The notes: generated from the letters alone by a model not told the origin. Shown: positions 42,456 to 53,208, counted from the stretch's first letter. The stretch: DNA of 64,000 bases from Furcasterigmium furcatum (GCA_001599815.1 BCIA01000002.1:1123831-1187830); one strand, 5' to 3'. Numbers and translations are program-made.

Positions 42456-44384
42456 ATGACCTCGCAGCTCACGAGGGTATGTCGGTACTCGACGTCGGTC
42501 ACCATCACGGACCCCTTGATCAAGTACCAGAGTCTCGTCGCAACAGGCGTATACTCCCCCGATCCATCACAGCACCGCCTCGCAAAGCACCTGCAGAAGA
42601 TCTACGGGCGTCTGAAAGACTACACCCCGTCCATTGAGTATCGGCAGAGGCTGAAGCAGATCACGGAGCTCACCAACAAGCCCGAAGATGAAGGTCCGGT
42701 ACTGGCAGTCAAGAACCACCCGATATGGAGAAACCCCCTGTTCAAAGCCCTCTTCACCACTCCCGAGGGTAATGACAACCTGGCGCTCATACGGATCTTG
42801 ACGAGCCACCAGGCCGCCCTCGAGATCGACTCTCCCAAAGGCCTCTTCCTCTCCGGCGAAGTCGGCACGGGTAAGAGCATGCTCATAGATCTCCTCTCGG
42901 AGGGGCTGCCGACCAGCCGCAAGAAGAGATGGCACTTCAACACATTCATGCTGTATAGCTTTTCGCAGCTGGAGAGGTTCAGACGGTCCCGCCCAGACCT
43001 GTCAGGGCCGGAGCAGGAGTACTCGCTCATCTGGCTGGCCAAGAAACTGGTCGAAGAATCACCCATTCTATTCCTCGACGAGTTCCAGCTCCCGGACCGT
43101 GCTGCCAGCAAGATCTTGAGCCATCTGTTTATCGCCTTCTTCCAGCTGGGCGGGGTCCTCATCGCCTCGTCGAATCGTGTGCCAGAGGAGCTCCAAAAGG
43201 CGATCGGCGTCGAATACACCGCACCGGCGGCGGGAGGGATCATCAGGAACCTTTTTGGGTCTAGAGGTCGAGGGCGTGGGGAGCTCTTCGGCTCGTCCAG
43301 CGACTTTGCCGCCTTCCTGGAGGTTCTCAAAGCAAGATGCGACTTTTGGCACATGGAAGGCGCCACAGATTGGCGTCGTCGTGATGCGAGAGGGGTTGAT
43401 GGCACTACGCCGGACCTGTCAGTGGCAGAGCATTTGCTCGCCGGCGTCGGGACAGCCTCTGACTCGGAAGAGGAGAGCAAGCTCCAAAGGCCTTCAAGAT
43501 ATTTCCTTTCTACGGATGACGAAGCTTCCTGGCAACAGATCTGGGCCCATCCGGAGCCGACGCCGTGGCAACCCACACAACTGGTCGTCTATGGGAGATC
43601 AGTTGAGATCCCCATGCAGAGAGACGGGTATGTCTACTGGGATTTCGAGAAGCTCGTCCACTCATCCGGCCCCGCGGACTACGTGACCATGGCGTCCAAC
43701 TATCACACGTTCATCGTCGACAACATCCCGGTCTTGACCACGCTCAAGAAGAACGAAGCCAGGCGGTTCATCACCCTCCTGGATGCCCTGTACGAGGCAA
43801 AGTGTAAGCTCATCGTCCGCGCCGCCGCAGGTCCGGATGACCTCTTCTTCCCCGAAACAAGAAAGCCCGCTACCACGCCCGACGGTCAGGTGGTCGACTC
43901 GGACGCCATCCACTCGGAAACAGTAGCAGAGGTCTACCAGGACAGTTCCTCGCCCTTCCGGCCCAACGTGTCCTTCTACGACACGGGCGCCGCCACGTCC
44001 AAGTATGACCCGGACCAGGACTCGGACTTTGTGCTCGAAGACTCCAGGGTCAAGGAGCAGGAAGCGCGGAGGAATATGGACTTTGGCAACACGAGCGCTT
44101 TCACGGGCGAGGACGAGCGGTTCGCGTACAAGCGTGCGTCGAGCCGTCTCTGGGAGATGTGCAGCGAGCAGTGGCACGCGAGGACGGGGGACTGGTGGCG
44201 CCCGCTCCCGGCAGAAGCGCGGCACTGGGAAGCCGGGCCGCCGTCTACACCGATGAGAGTGCAGATCGGGGACAATGTCAGGAAAGAGACGGATGCCAAA
44301 ATGGGCCCGTCCATCGAGCTCGACGAGCCAGCTGGGCTGTCGAAGTGGCGCCTGGATTCCCTGCGGAAGATAGACAGCAGATGA
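42456..44384 (+). CDS. AFG1: AFG1/LACE1-type mitochondrial ATPase (ZapE family)
   Basis: AAA-type ATPase of the mitochondrial inner membrane that helps degrade or mature respiratory-chain subunits. Single exon, 642 residues. The N terminus (MTSQLTRVCRYSTS) is a plausible short presequence. A family block DPLIKYQSLVATGVYSPDPS lies at 19-38 and HRLAKHLQKIYGRL follows. Walker A is GLFLSGEVGTGKSML near 128-142. Walker B is ILFLDEFQLPDRAASKIL near 205. The sensor block GGVLIASSNRVPEEL lies around 228. Near the end, NYHTFIVDNIPVLTTLKKNE and FITLLDALYEAKCKLIVRAA match the family's C-terminal core. Compared with bacterial ZapE there is an extra insertion around 300-350 and a C-terminal extension of about 130 residues rich in Asp/Glu and Trp. 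Confidence 0.94.
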   Translation: MTSQLTRVCRYSTSVTITDPLIKYQSLVATGVYSPDPSQHRLAKHLQKIYGRLKDYTPSIEYRQRLKQITELTNKPEDEGPVLAVKNHPIWRNPLFKALFTTPEGNDNLALIRILTSHQAALEIDSPKGLFLSGEVGTGKSMLIDLLSEGLPTSRKKRWHFNTFMLYSFSQLERFRRSRPDLSGPEQEYSLIWLAKKLVEESPILFLDEFQLPDRAASKILSHLFIAFFQLGGVLIASSNRVPEELQKAIGVEYTAPAAGGIIRNLFGSRGRGRGELFGSSSDFAAFLEVLKARCDFWHMEGATDWRRRDARGVDGTTPDLSVAEHLLAGVGTASDSEEESKLQRPSRYFLSTDDEASWQQIWAHPEPTPWQPTQLVVYGRSVEIPMQRDGYVYWDFEKLVHSSGPADYVTMASNYHTFIVDNIPVLTTLKKNEARRFITLLDALYEAKCKLIVRAAAGPDDLFFPETRKPATTPDGQVVDSDAIHSETVAEVYQDSSSPFRPNVSFYDTGAATSKYDPDQDSDFVLEDSRVKEQEARRNMDFGNTSAFTGEDERFAYKRASSRLWEMCSEQWHARTGDWWRPLPAEARHWEAGPPSTPMRVQIGDNVRKETDAKMGPSIELDEPAGLSKWRLDSLRKIDSR

Positions 44385-44513
44385 AGGTATATACCATGGC
44401 TCCCTTATAGAAGCCCAATGTAAAGATGATTACGCCGGGGGGGAATCTGCCCTCTAATGCTACATAGACCACCTGAACGCCGTGCCATGAACCGTCCCGC
44501 CCAAACGGACCGC

Positions 44514-45141
44514 CTAGAGGCTCGTAACCCCGGGCGTCCAGTTCTCGCCCACGCGGCGGATCTCCGCGTCGAACCTCTTGCTCGTGATCTTCTTCCCCTG
44601 CTTTCCCAGGACGTCGTCGGGCTCGAAGAAGGGGTTCTGCGCCAGCTGGACGTACGCGGTCTGTACGGCGCGGAAGACGACCTTGAGCTCCGCCTCGCGC
44701 AGCCCGTAGCCGCCCGCGGCGCCGGAGTAGGACTTGCGGTCTGCGAAGACGGTGCCGTCGACGCTGCGGCCGCGCATGTCGACGACGACGACGATCTTGA
44801 TGCCCGTGTTGGTCTCGAAGCCGTAGGCGGCGAGGCGCTCGTCGATGGCGTGGAGGAGGCCGACCTCGCCGGAGAGGCCGGTGCCTGTGCCGGCGGACTG
44901 GCGGGCGCGGAGCTCGAAGATGTCGAGGGTCGAGGAGAGGAGGAGGGAGAACTGTAGCGGCGTGCGCAGGGGCGCGAAGGTGTTGGTCTGCGGGTTGTAT
45001 GACGGGAAGATGGAGATGTGGAGGGGGTTGTTCTGTGGTTTGTTAGGGAAGAGGCTCCGGTGGTCTGGTCGGGGAGGTGGAGGGGCGTACATTGCGGCCG
45101 ATGACGCCTATGCAGGCTATTGAGGGGATCGCCGTCGCCAT
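44514..45141 (-). CDS. TCA17: TRAPP complex subunit TRAPPC2L/Tca17 (sedlin family)
   Basis: Longin-fold subunit of the TRAPP tethering complex acting in ER-Golgi and Golgi traffic. Exon 1 is 45141-45091, the 58-nt intron is 45090-45033 (GTACGC to CCACAG), and exon 2 is 45032-44514, giving 189 residues. The start SIACIGVIGRNNNPLHISIF is the sedlin-type opening, reading closer to TRAPPC2L than to TRAPPC2/Trs20. LQFSLLLSSTLDIFELRA forms the following helix. The C-terminal half contains GIKIVVVVDMRG and ELKVVFRAVQTAYVQLAQNP, typical of longin helix 3 with the sedlin NPFF ending. The last roughly 30 residues (KQGKKITSKRFDAEIRRVG) are a fungal extension. The branch assignment is by eye. Confidence 0.88.
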
Positions 45142-45938
45142 TGTGACTGCAGACTGTGTTGTTGTTCGATCGAGCGAGGCAACTTAAGATACCCGACACC
45201 TAGAGGCAATGCGGATTCTGTCGGGCGTCCAGCTAAGGGACCCTAGCGGAGTAGGTCCCTCGTAGTTGGCTGCGTGACCCACCTTTTACCAACAGGTACT
45301 AACAGCCAGCGACACTGCTTCAATACTAAGTACCCCTCAGTCGCCTGGGACTACCTACTAGTAGGCGTGGGATTCGAGCATGGCAGGCTTTCGAGCCCTC
45401 GCCATCTAGCGCAAGTTTATCACGATCGGTACTGCTAGCCATGTGGCCAAAGGGCAGCGCTCTCTGAGGTTGATTTTCTGTCTCTGAAAAATGGCAGCCG
45501 AGCCGTGGTAGGCTGGTGCTCTGTAGCTCGCTCCAGGGTTGGAGTTATTGATGCCAATTACCCGACACCGGACATCTCTCCTGCGACAGGACGAGACCAG
45601 GGGATGGTTGGTTGATGGTGAAGCAGATCTGCTTCACTTGATGCGGACGAGAAACCATCGGGACCCCTTCGAGGTGGGAAGGAAGTGATACCCGGCAAAT
45701 GGCGACATGATTTGGAATGCTGCTCAACATATCCGGGCCTCATTAGCATCCCCGCGACCGTCCACCGAAGCCCGATCTACGATGTCCGCAAAAATCGGGG
45801 GAGGGCCGACTGAACGCCGCAAGATGTCCGCATCTCCGCACCGGAGCATCCGGCCGGTGGACCCAAATTCTTCACATTCTCCTCCGAAGCCAGCCCGCAC
45901 AACGTTCCTCCGTCAAGTCACAGAAGCACTCTCTCAGG
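45142..45938. promoter_or_regulatory. Divergent region, TCA17 and Zn2Cys6 factor
   Basis: 797 bp containing a perfect 12-bp palindrome CCTACTAGTAGG (about 45352-45363). No gene was recognised. Confidence 0.4.
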
Positions 45939-47213
45939 ATGCAGCGCCGCTCCAAACAAATTTCGTGTTTCCCCTGTGCCAGCGGCAAGAGGCGATGCGA
46001 CCGGACGCTCCCGACCTGCACCCGATGCGCGGACCGGGGAGCCCGGTGCGCATATCCAGAGCCTGCTCGCGCAAGTCCCCATGCGCTCGATATTGAGACG
46101 GTCAGCGATACGTCCACAACCCCGTGGCTCCCCTTTAGCTCCTATAATCCCATGCCAAGAAGCTCAAAGACCAGCTCAGACGCAGCCAGCAAAAGCCAGT
46201 CCTCCTCAGGACAAGCCTCAACCTCCACAAGCATCACCTCCTCGCTCCCTGTGCCCCGTGGGGATTTGAGATGGTTCACGACGCCTTCGACCTGGGAGGT
46301 CGCCCACCATTACACGCCACCCGATACGCTACCATCGCCGCAAGTCTTCTCGGAGTTCATGCACAAACTCGGCACATGGCTTGCCCGCTTCAGGCGGGAC
46401 GGTCACAATCCCTTCATCCATCGCCGGCTATACCCCCCGCGGGCAATACCAGACTGCATCCAAGATGCGTATGCCGCCATTGCAGTCTCGGAAGGAGGCA
46501 ACGCTGAAAACGAAAACATCATCGACAACATCACCTTCTCCTATGTCACGAGACTGCTTGCCCAGCAAGCCACCCTGGTTGATCAAGCCCTCCACATGAT
46601 GACGGTCAAGGATCACCTTGCCCGCACCCAAGCCCTCCTCATACACCTCCTTCTCGCACTCACATCGTCTTCCATATCCCGCCAGGCAAAGGCTGACGGT
46701 TTCATCGACACTCTGCACCGCTGGAAGGGCGAGTTAATCACATCGGCTGCGCAAGAGTCCAGCCTCGCCCAGCTCTTCCCCTGTGCACCGAGCCTTGGTC
46801 CCGAAGGCGCAGAATCGGGTGCCAACCCGGCTGCGGATCTTCATCAGGCATTCATCATCTGCGAGTCCATACGTCGGACATGGCTTTTGTGCTCGGTGGC
46901 TATCGGCATGTACCGCAGCCTCAGGGGAGACTGGACGGTCATCTGCAACGGAGATATCCGCTTCACGGCCCGTGCTAGCCTCTGGAGCGCCGCGTCGTCT
47001 GCGGTATGGGCTGACGTCGCCGGCAAAACTGACCCGCTGTTCGAGTACAGCCTTCGCGGCGAGGAGCTGGCCAAGCGAGATGTCCCTGCTATGGAAGTTG
47101 ATGAGTTCGCCCGGCACCTCTTCACCATCATGTGGGGTGCGGACAAGGTCGAGAGCTGGGTTTTCCGGACCCGGAACCCCAGTTCAGGACCAGATTTTGA
47201 TGCGTCCAGTTGA
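45939..47213 (+). CDS. Zn2Cys6 transcription factor
   Basis: Fungal-specific nuclear regulator, 424 residues, single exon. The binuclear zinc cluster is at residues 10-37 (CFPCASGKRRC, CTRCADRGARC) with exact C-x2-C-x6-C-x6-C-x2-C-x6-C spacing and basic residues between the second and third cysteines. A Ser/Thr/Pro-rich linker follows (about 45-105). The rest is helical with no clear fungal_trans signature but with HLLLALTSSSISRQAKADGF and AFIICESIRRTWLLCSVAIG, which resemble middle-homology regions of short pathway-type regulators. It lies 258 bp upstream of a short-chain dehydrogenase gene on the same strand, so that gene is the obvious candidate target. Specific pathway unknown. Confidence 0.9.
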   Translation: MQRRSKQISCFPCASGKRRCDRTLPTCTRCADRGARCAYPEPARASPHALDIETVSDTSTTPWLPFSSYNPMPRSSKTSSDAASKSQSSSGQASTSTSITSSLPVPRGDLRWFTTPSTWEVAHHYTPPDTLPSPQVFSEFMHKLGTWLARFRRDGHNPFIHRRLYPPRAIPDCIQDAYAAIAVSEGGNAENENIIDNITFSYVTRLLAQQATLVDQALHMMTVKDHLARTQALLIHLLLALTSSSISRQAKADGFIDTLHRWKGELITSAAQESSLAQLFPCAPSLGPEGAESGANPAADLHQAFIICESIRRTWLLCSVAIGMYRSLRGDWTVICNGDIRFTARASLWSAASSAVWADVAGKTDPLFEYSLRGEELAKRDVPAMEVDEFARHLFTIMWGADKVESWVFRTRNPSSGPDFDASS

Positions 47214-47356
47214 TGCCGAAGCTATGAGTACGCTTGAAGGTGTACTGGGCGCTAGCAATTGCCGGTTCCATCGGGGCCGCATCATCTCCGCAAAGTGGCC
47301 GCATCTCCGCAAGGAAACCGGTACTGTTTGAGTAGGTACAGGTAGATGAAGGATCT

Positions 47357-47365
47357 TTAAATACG
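47357..47365 (+). promoter_or_regulatory. TATA-like element upstream of the SDR gene
   Basis: TTTAAATAC lies about 110 bp before the SDR start codon at 47472. The match is weak but the distance is usual. Confidence 0.3.
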
Positions 47366-47471
47366 GAAAACAGAGACGCCGATGAGGCTTCACTTACACT
47401 GCCTACTCAATTCTTTCACCAGTCTGTTCGTCATCCCCATCCAAAAGCCTGTTAATACTAAGTCCTTCACA

Positions 47472-48652
47472 ATGTCCGCTTGGAATCCAGCAAACGACAT
47501 GCCTGACCTCCGCGACAAGGTCGCTGTCGTGACAGGAGCTAGGTACGTTAGACAAACACAAGAGTCATTGGCAAGCCGTATTCATCACCTACTGCAGTGT
47601 CGGTATCGGACTCCAGACTGTTCGCCAACTCGCCCAACACGGCTTCAAGGTTTATGCGACGACAAGGTCCAAGAAGAGCGCACAAAAGGCCCAGGAGTCT
47701 CTTTCAAAATATCCAGAGATCGCTGCCGGGGCGGTGGAATGGTTGCAGATGGACTTGGAGGACTTGCGGAGCATCACCGAGGCAGCAGATGAGGTGAGGC
47801 GAAGAGCTGGTAGGCTGGACATCCTCGGTAAGCCTCCCGCCGGGTCCCATAACGAAGGCTGAGCTGAACAGGACATCACAGTCAACAATGCTGCAGCAAT
47901 CGCGCTCTCGAAGGAGATTGTGGCTGGCAGATGGGAGAAGAACATGGCCGTCAAGTAGGATCCTGCTGTGCCGGAATCTGGGAAGTTCCCGCTAACACTC
48001 AGGTCATCAAAGCGTCTTGGGCGCGCTCCTCTTCATCAACCGTCTCTTACCTCTGATCGAGAGCACTTCCAAGCTCCCAGGCGCCGATGTCAGGATTGTC
48101 ACCGTTGCCTCTACCGCACCTCTAGTTTTCCTGCCCGCGAACTTCGAATTCCAATTCGACTCGGTGGCCGGGCTTTCCTCCCCCGTGTCTTCCTACCCCG
48201 CGGCATACCGGTACTTTGTCAAGTTCATGTTCAGCAGTGACATGATCTTGTACAGCGTCTCCAAGGCCGCGGTAATGGTCTACGCCTCCAAGCTGCAGGA
48301 GGTATTTGACAAGCGCGGCCTTAGTATCCTCTCGCTCATTGTTCACCCTGGAGAGGTGTCCACCGAGGGCATCGCCGAGGCAAACAACGTCTTCATTCGA
48401 ACTATGGCCCGCATATCCTTCATCTCTGCTGAGCAGGGCGCTGCTTCGTCGCTCTTTGCGGCGACCGCCAGCCAGGTCCGCGTCGACCCTGACAAGTACA
48501 AGAACAAGCTCTTATTGCCGGTTGGCAAGCCCTCGAGTCTGCATCCCGTTGTCGATGATCAGAAGCAGGCACAGGGCCTTTGGGATATTGTGACAAAGGA
48601 GCTTTCCCGGAACCTTGAAGCGGAGGGTCTTGCTCCCATGCAGAAATGGTGA
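47472..48652 (+). CDS. Short-chain dehydrogenase/reductase (SDR)
   Basis: Predicted NAD(P)(H)-dependent oxidoreductase of the Rossmann-fold SDR superfamily. Exons are 47472-47542, 47598-47827, 47882-47954 and 48013-48652, giving 337 residues. The cofactor loop TGASVGIG forms across intron 1 (about residues 22-29). DILVNNAA forms across intron 2. MAVNVLGALLFINRLLP forms across intron 3. The catalytic serine is in IVTVAST and the Y-x3-K pair in YSVSKAAVM. PGEVSTEG is the usual post-catalytic proline-glycine block. Intron 3 must use the AAAG acceptor at 48012. A nearer CAG at 48002 would shift the frame. Substrate is unknown. It is the downstream same-strand neighbour of a Zn2Cys6 factor. Confidence 0.88.
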
Positions 48653-49147
48653 TCAGTCAACCGGGGAAAAGTGTGGATGGAGCTGATGATAGATAAGTCC
48701 AGGCCGGATAAAGATGGCAAGGACCAACCCCCAAAGTTCACCCCTCCTTGAAACATAAATCTCATTTTATAAGCCTTACTTGCCGCCCGCGTCTCTTTTT
48801 AGCCCCTATCTCTTCGTCCAGGTACTCTACCAACAGCTTGAGAACAAACATTTGGGTGTTTGATGGACAATGAGTCACTAGTCCTGAGGGTCTTTCCTCC
48901 TTATATCACTTAAGCTATTAGACAAAAAGTAGCTATTACATATAAGGGGCATGCAGACCCCCCTGATCTGGTCTAGGAATCCAACAAACACTTGCATCCC
49001 GAAGCATCTAGACTATGTAAGATACCGGCAGCCTCAAAACAATGTAAATGCATTTCTTGTTGCTATTAAGCCTAGAACACCTGTACACGGAGGCAGATGA
49101 CAGCTAGATATCGACCCCCCTCGCCCGGCCGCAGCAAAACGGGGACC
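48653..49147. other. AT-rich convergent region between SDR and MCT1
   Basis: 495 bp, distinctly AT-rich at about 48830-49090. It contains CCTTATAT at about 48899 and its inverted copy ATATAAGG about 30 nt later. No gene is seen; it may be a decayed mobile-element remnant. Confidence 0.4.
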
Positions 49148-50450
49148 TCAGTCCAGATCGTCCGCGCTCAGTCGTTCCGTATCCTCGAGTCCTCTGAGAA
49201 CCTCTTCGATCTCGCTCGGGTCCGTGATGGCCCAGACACCACCGCCCTTGACCATGTCCTGCCCCCTCATGCCCACCTCCTTGCCCACCAGGTTCCTCCC
49301 AACCTTGCCGGGCCCAATGCCGACCCATCTCCGGACCTTTTCCTCCTGGTCTAGGTATTTGATGCTGTCCCACCACCTGACCGTCTCTAGACACTGTCGC
49401 GATAGCAGGTCCTTCAGGTCGTCTTTGCTCCGGAACGGCCGCGCGCTCACGTTGCTCACGCAGGGCAGCACGCCCGGAAACGTCACGATATCCTCCCCCT
49501 CGCGGCCCCGCACCCTGCTCGTCCCCTTGAGCATGTTCTGCATGACTGCCACAGCCGGCCGCATGATGGGGCTGTGGAACGGGCTGTCGCTGTTCAGCCG
49601 CACGTCGCGCGGGTCGTGGCCCAGGAACTGCCGCACGTGCGCGACCAGCGTCTTGATCCGCGCGAGGTCACCGCTCAGGACGATCTGGTTCTTGCTGTTC
49701 ACGTTGGCGATGAGCACCTGCTCGACGGGCGGCCTGTCCATGCGGCTGTCGGCCTTGTCGGAGCCCGGGTGCACGAAGTCCTGGATCGCGCCGATGAGCG
49801 CCTCGAGGTACTCGGGCTCCGTGACGATGGCGACCATGCCGTACTCGCCGCCGTACTCCTCCCGCGCGCGGCGGGTGGCCTCGGCCATGGCCTCGGCGCG
49901 CTTGCGCACGAGGTACAGGCTGTCCTCGAACTCGAAGTAGCCGCCGGCGACGAGGGCCGCGAACTCGCCGAGGGAGTGGCCGAGGGTGACGTCGATGCGG
50001 CTGGAGACGTCGAAGCCGAACTCGCGCTCGAGGATGCGCAGGATCAGGATCGAGGTGGCCATAATGGCGGGCTGGGNGNTGGGGGNCTGGGTGAGCAGCT
50101 TGCTGGGACCGTCGCGGATGACGTCGGAGAGCTTGAAGCCCATGTAGTGGTCTATTTCTTCGACTATGGGTTTAGCCGTCGCGGGGAAGGCCTCGAGCCA
50201 GGGGGTGAGCATGCCGACTCGCTGTACGCCTTGGCCTGGGTTGCGTTGCGCCTGGTTAGCATGATCCACGGTAGGGGGAGGACTATCGGGACTCCGTTGA
50301 GACCGTACCTGGGAAGAAGAGGGCCGTCCGCGGCCGTCCCCCTTGGGTCGATGCATGCCGCCGGAAGCTCGTGTGGCGTGTGGTAGTGAGGCTGAGGGGT
50401 GAAGCTGTCGCGATCTGGCGACGAGCGAGGGGAACTGCGACAGCTTTCAT
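49148..50450 (-). CDS. MCT1: Mitochondrial malonyl-CoA:acyl-carrier-protein transacylase
   Basis: Transfers malonyl from CoA to mitochondrial ACP in type II fatty-acid synthesis, feeding lipoate and respiratory-complex assembly. Exon 1 is 50450-50309, the intron is 50308-50236 (GTACGG to CCCAG), and exon 2 is 50235-49148, giving 409 residues. The start MKAVAVPLARRQIATAS is a basic presequence. ALFFPG joined to QGVQRVGML restores the acyltransferase opening. QPAIMATSILILRILE follows. The nucleophile serine sits in VTLGHSLGEFAAL, and the catalytic histidine in DSPFHSPIM. GIGPGKVGRNLV near the end matches the family. Three ambiguous bases (50077, 50079, 50086) blur three residues before QPAIM but keep the frame. 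The single acyltransferase domain plus presequence argues against a polyketide-synthase fragment. Confidence 0.93.
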
Positions 50451-51185
50451 GGTTGGCGATGTGGCCGCCAATGGCACGCCGTGCGAATCAAAGGGCCTCG
50501 CTCATGAGAAGAGGTCCTCGAGTATGACCTGCGGGGGGTTGTCAGATCGCGAGGACAGGCCCTTTTAGAGGAGAGTAGAAGAAGAGGGCTGATGTTCGTG
50601 TTACGCGGATGTTCTCGTTGTGTAAATATCCATTCTCGAGGGTGTTAAGTCCACCACTGAGGGACCGTCATTGCCCGAGGCCAAGCGCGGTGACGCCAGT
50701 GGATCACTGTCTGAGGTGAGCTGGGACGTCCCCCAAGTCCCCCAACCGAAATCCCGAGGCCAGTGGCGGCGGAAATGGAGACCCCGCATCATTAGGCCCT
50801 GGAGCTTATCCGTCGGTGGGACTGGAGCTGGAGGCGGGCAAGCGGGTCACAGAATACATGGCCGGTCCAGCTATGTTGCTGTCCAGATGCGTTGCCCTTG
50901 GATTCTCTCTAAATGAGAATGAGGCTATCTGGATTTCTTGCAATCAAGATAGAGGGTACCTTGATTTCTTGGGCTTGAGAGAGAGGCCATCTCAATTTTT
51001 TGTCGCTCGATCTGAAGCCTGCTAGTCGACATGGCCGTTCTGAGGGCGGCCATCCTTTCTGTAAGCTTGACGGGGAGCAACAGTTGGAGATCCCCCCCTG
51101 AACCGAATTGCATGGGCACGGAGAGAACTCGGCAGCTTCATGACAATCATGTCTGATTTATTAGTCCACCCAGCGGAGGCCGTCG
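50451..51185. other. Intergenic region between MCT1 and APM3
   Basis: 735 bp serving as MCT1 upstream region and AP-3 mu 3' flank. Near-repeats of GATTTCTTG occur around 50930-50975. No gene was recognised. Confidence 0.4.
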
Positions 51186-52935
51186 TCAACACCGGATCTC
51201 AACCCCTCCCTTGCTCACCGTCAGGTACTTGACCCCCTTGTACGGCTTCACGTTCTCCCCGAGACCCTTGCTCTTCCTCGGATCGATGGCTATCGTTTCC
51301 ACCTTGATACCACTCGGTAGCCAGCCCTTCACCGCAAAACTCACCGACGCCGAGGTCGGCATCAGGATCTTGTTCTGCGCAATCCGCTTCGCGTCCTTCT
51401 CCGAATCGCCCCCCTCCGAGCCCTCCTTGGGCTTGGCCTCTGATTGTGATGTGCCCTGGTACGGCTCGTTGTAAGAGTAGTCCGTACCGAAGCCAAAGCC
51501 CGTCGGGTCGATCTCTTGCTCGTCCGTCTCCGGTATCTGACCGACGACCGTGCACCGCAGACCGAAATAGGTCACCCCTGACGAGATTTCCTTGGTGGGA
51601 ACATGCCACTCGAGCACCTTCTCCCCCGGATTGTAGCTGGCGTCGCCCTTGCTCGGCCTCACCTCCGACAGATTCCTAACGTCTGCCGGGAGAGGCACGC
51701 GGATCACCAGCTCCTCCATCACCGGTGCCCCTGGCGTTCCCGAGTGAGGGCCACCGCCAAATCCTCTACCAGCACCAGCACCTCCGCGTCCGTACGTGGG
51801 TGTTGATGAGCCAGCGCCCGAGGTCAGCATCAGCTTGTTGACGTTCAGTCTGACCTCGAAGTCCGCTCCCGTCGACCCTAGCCCTGTCTTCATCTCAATG
51901 TTGACTGGTAGCTTCAGGTTGTTGGAGCTGAGATTCCCGCTCTTCCCGCTGGTAAAGGGGAGCAGATCCACTTCATAACCAGCAAGGATGAATCGGCCGT
52001 CGGGCGGCACGAAGCTTAGTTCCCCCGGCCTCTCCTTCCACCGTGAAAGCCGCACACAGGGGTGGAACACTGGCAGCTCCATGATGCCGCCCAGGTTATG
52101 TTTTCCGGAGGGACCCGTGAGGCTGAGGAGGATATCTGGGACCCCTGATACCTTGCACGTGAAAGCTATCGAACCATTGGCGAAGGCAGCCAGTGGCCGC
52201 CCCGATGGCGCCAGGGTCACCGTCAGGGTTTCGATAATGTCGGCGTAGAGCTCGTTCGAGGTATGCCGTACGTTGGCTCTCCGCCAAGGCAACGCAGGAG
52301 TATTCGAAGGGAGGAGTGACGGCGAGCTGGAGTTGGAAAAGCCGGTCGCAAGGTTTCCGGGTTTTCTGCGATAAATTAGACACATTCCAACTTGATGTGG
52401 TTAGAGGGCACCTACCCAGGCAGATTGATGCTACCAAGCAGCTTGCCCATCCATCCCTCCACCTCCACTAGATCTCGTAATGCGTTCGGCTCGGTGGTGT
52501 TTACCGTGCCGGCATCGCACATTTCTGTCAGAAGCTGCGACACGACGTCATACTGGCTCTCGATCTTGTGCGCGATAAGGGGGGCGCCTAGGAACTCCTC
52601 AAAGGCATCGATAATGCGGTGTATGAACTCGAGGACGAGGAGGGGCTCGATCTCAGAGGAAGAGGTCGCCAGAAAGAGGAGGTTCGCATGGTTGAGACTG
52701 AAGACAAGAGTGGGAGGGATCGTATTCGGGAGATATATCAGGTTCGGCCGCGGTGCTGGGTGTTCCAGGTAGAGAGGCAGGAGGTGTTGCGCGGCGAGCG
52801 GCCGCTGGGAGTAGGTGTGGGAGAGGATGGCGTGGCTGTTCTCTGGTTAGTAAACTGGTCGACTCGATGCTGGATGCGCAATGGCTCTTACTTGTGCTCA
52901 TCAAAGATGTGCAGCGCCTCGATCACGCCGCTCAT
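51186..52935 (-). CDS. APM3: AP-3 complex mu subunit
   Basis: Medium chain of the AP-3 clathrin-type adaptor, which sorts cargo from Golgi or endosomes to the vacuole. Exons are 52935-52892, 52835-52416 and 52365-51186 with introns of 56 and 50 nt, giving 547 residues. The start MSGVIEALHIFDEHN is the longin-like N-terminal domain, continuing HAILSHTYSQRPL and EFIHRIIDAFEEFLGAPLIA. The mu-homology domain begins near 185 (PWRRANVRHTSNELYADIIE) and contains SGVPDILLSLTGPSG, FVPPDGRFILAGYEVDLLPF and the closing KPYKGVKYLTVSKGG. Gly/Ser-rich and Glu-rich insertions near 345-370 and 450 are typical of filamentous fungi. The FVPPDG...L block favours AP-3 over AP-1 or AP-2. Confidence 0.92.
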
Positions 52936-53208
52936 CGTAGGCCAGGGAGGAACTGTCGTGTGCGTGTGGTGGTGGGGGACTTCAGGAACGGGAGCCGCTT
53001 CTCCAAGGCGGCGGGCGTTGATGATGACATTAAATGTTAGCGCATGTCCAGTGGGCTGCAGCCAATCGAGACCCCTGCCGATCCGGAGCTGGCAGTCGGC
53101 ACTCGGAGCTTAACCACTGCGAGCCCAGAGGTGCGCATTGAACTTCTTTGCGATTGACAACCCCGACGTCGACATCAAGAACACCGAACGACCACCCCTA
53201 TCGTCGCA

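Noticed and set aside
47955..48002. SDR gene as a frameshifted pseudogene
   Set aside because: The frame seemed broken when the nearest CAG acceptor was used, but the AAAG acceptor at 48012 restores a normal SDR block, so the gene is intact.
49148..50450. Fragment of a polyketide synthase acyltransferase domain
   Set aside because: The gene is complete with its own presequence, intron and stop at the length of a stand-alone mitochondrial transacylase.
50283..50477. MCT1 start at 50477
   Set aside because: The codon there is GTG. The first true ATG is at 50450 and begins a good mitochondrial presequence.
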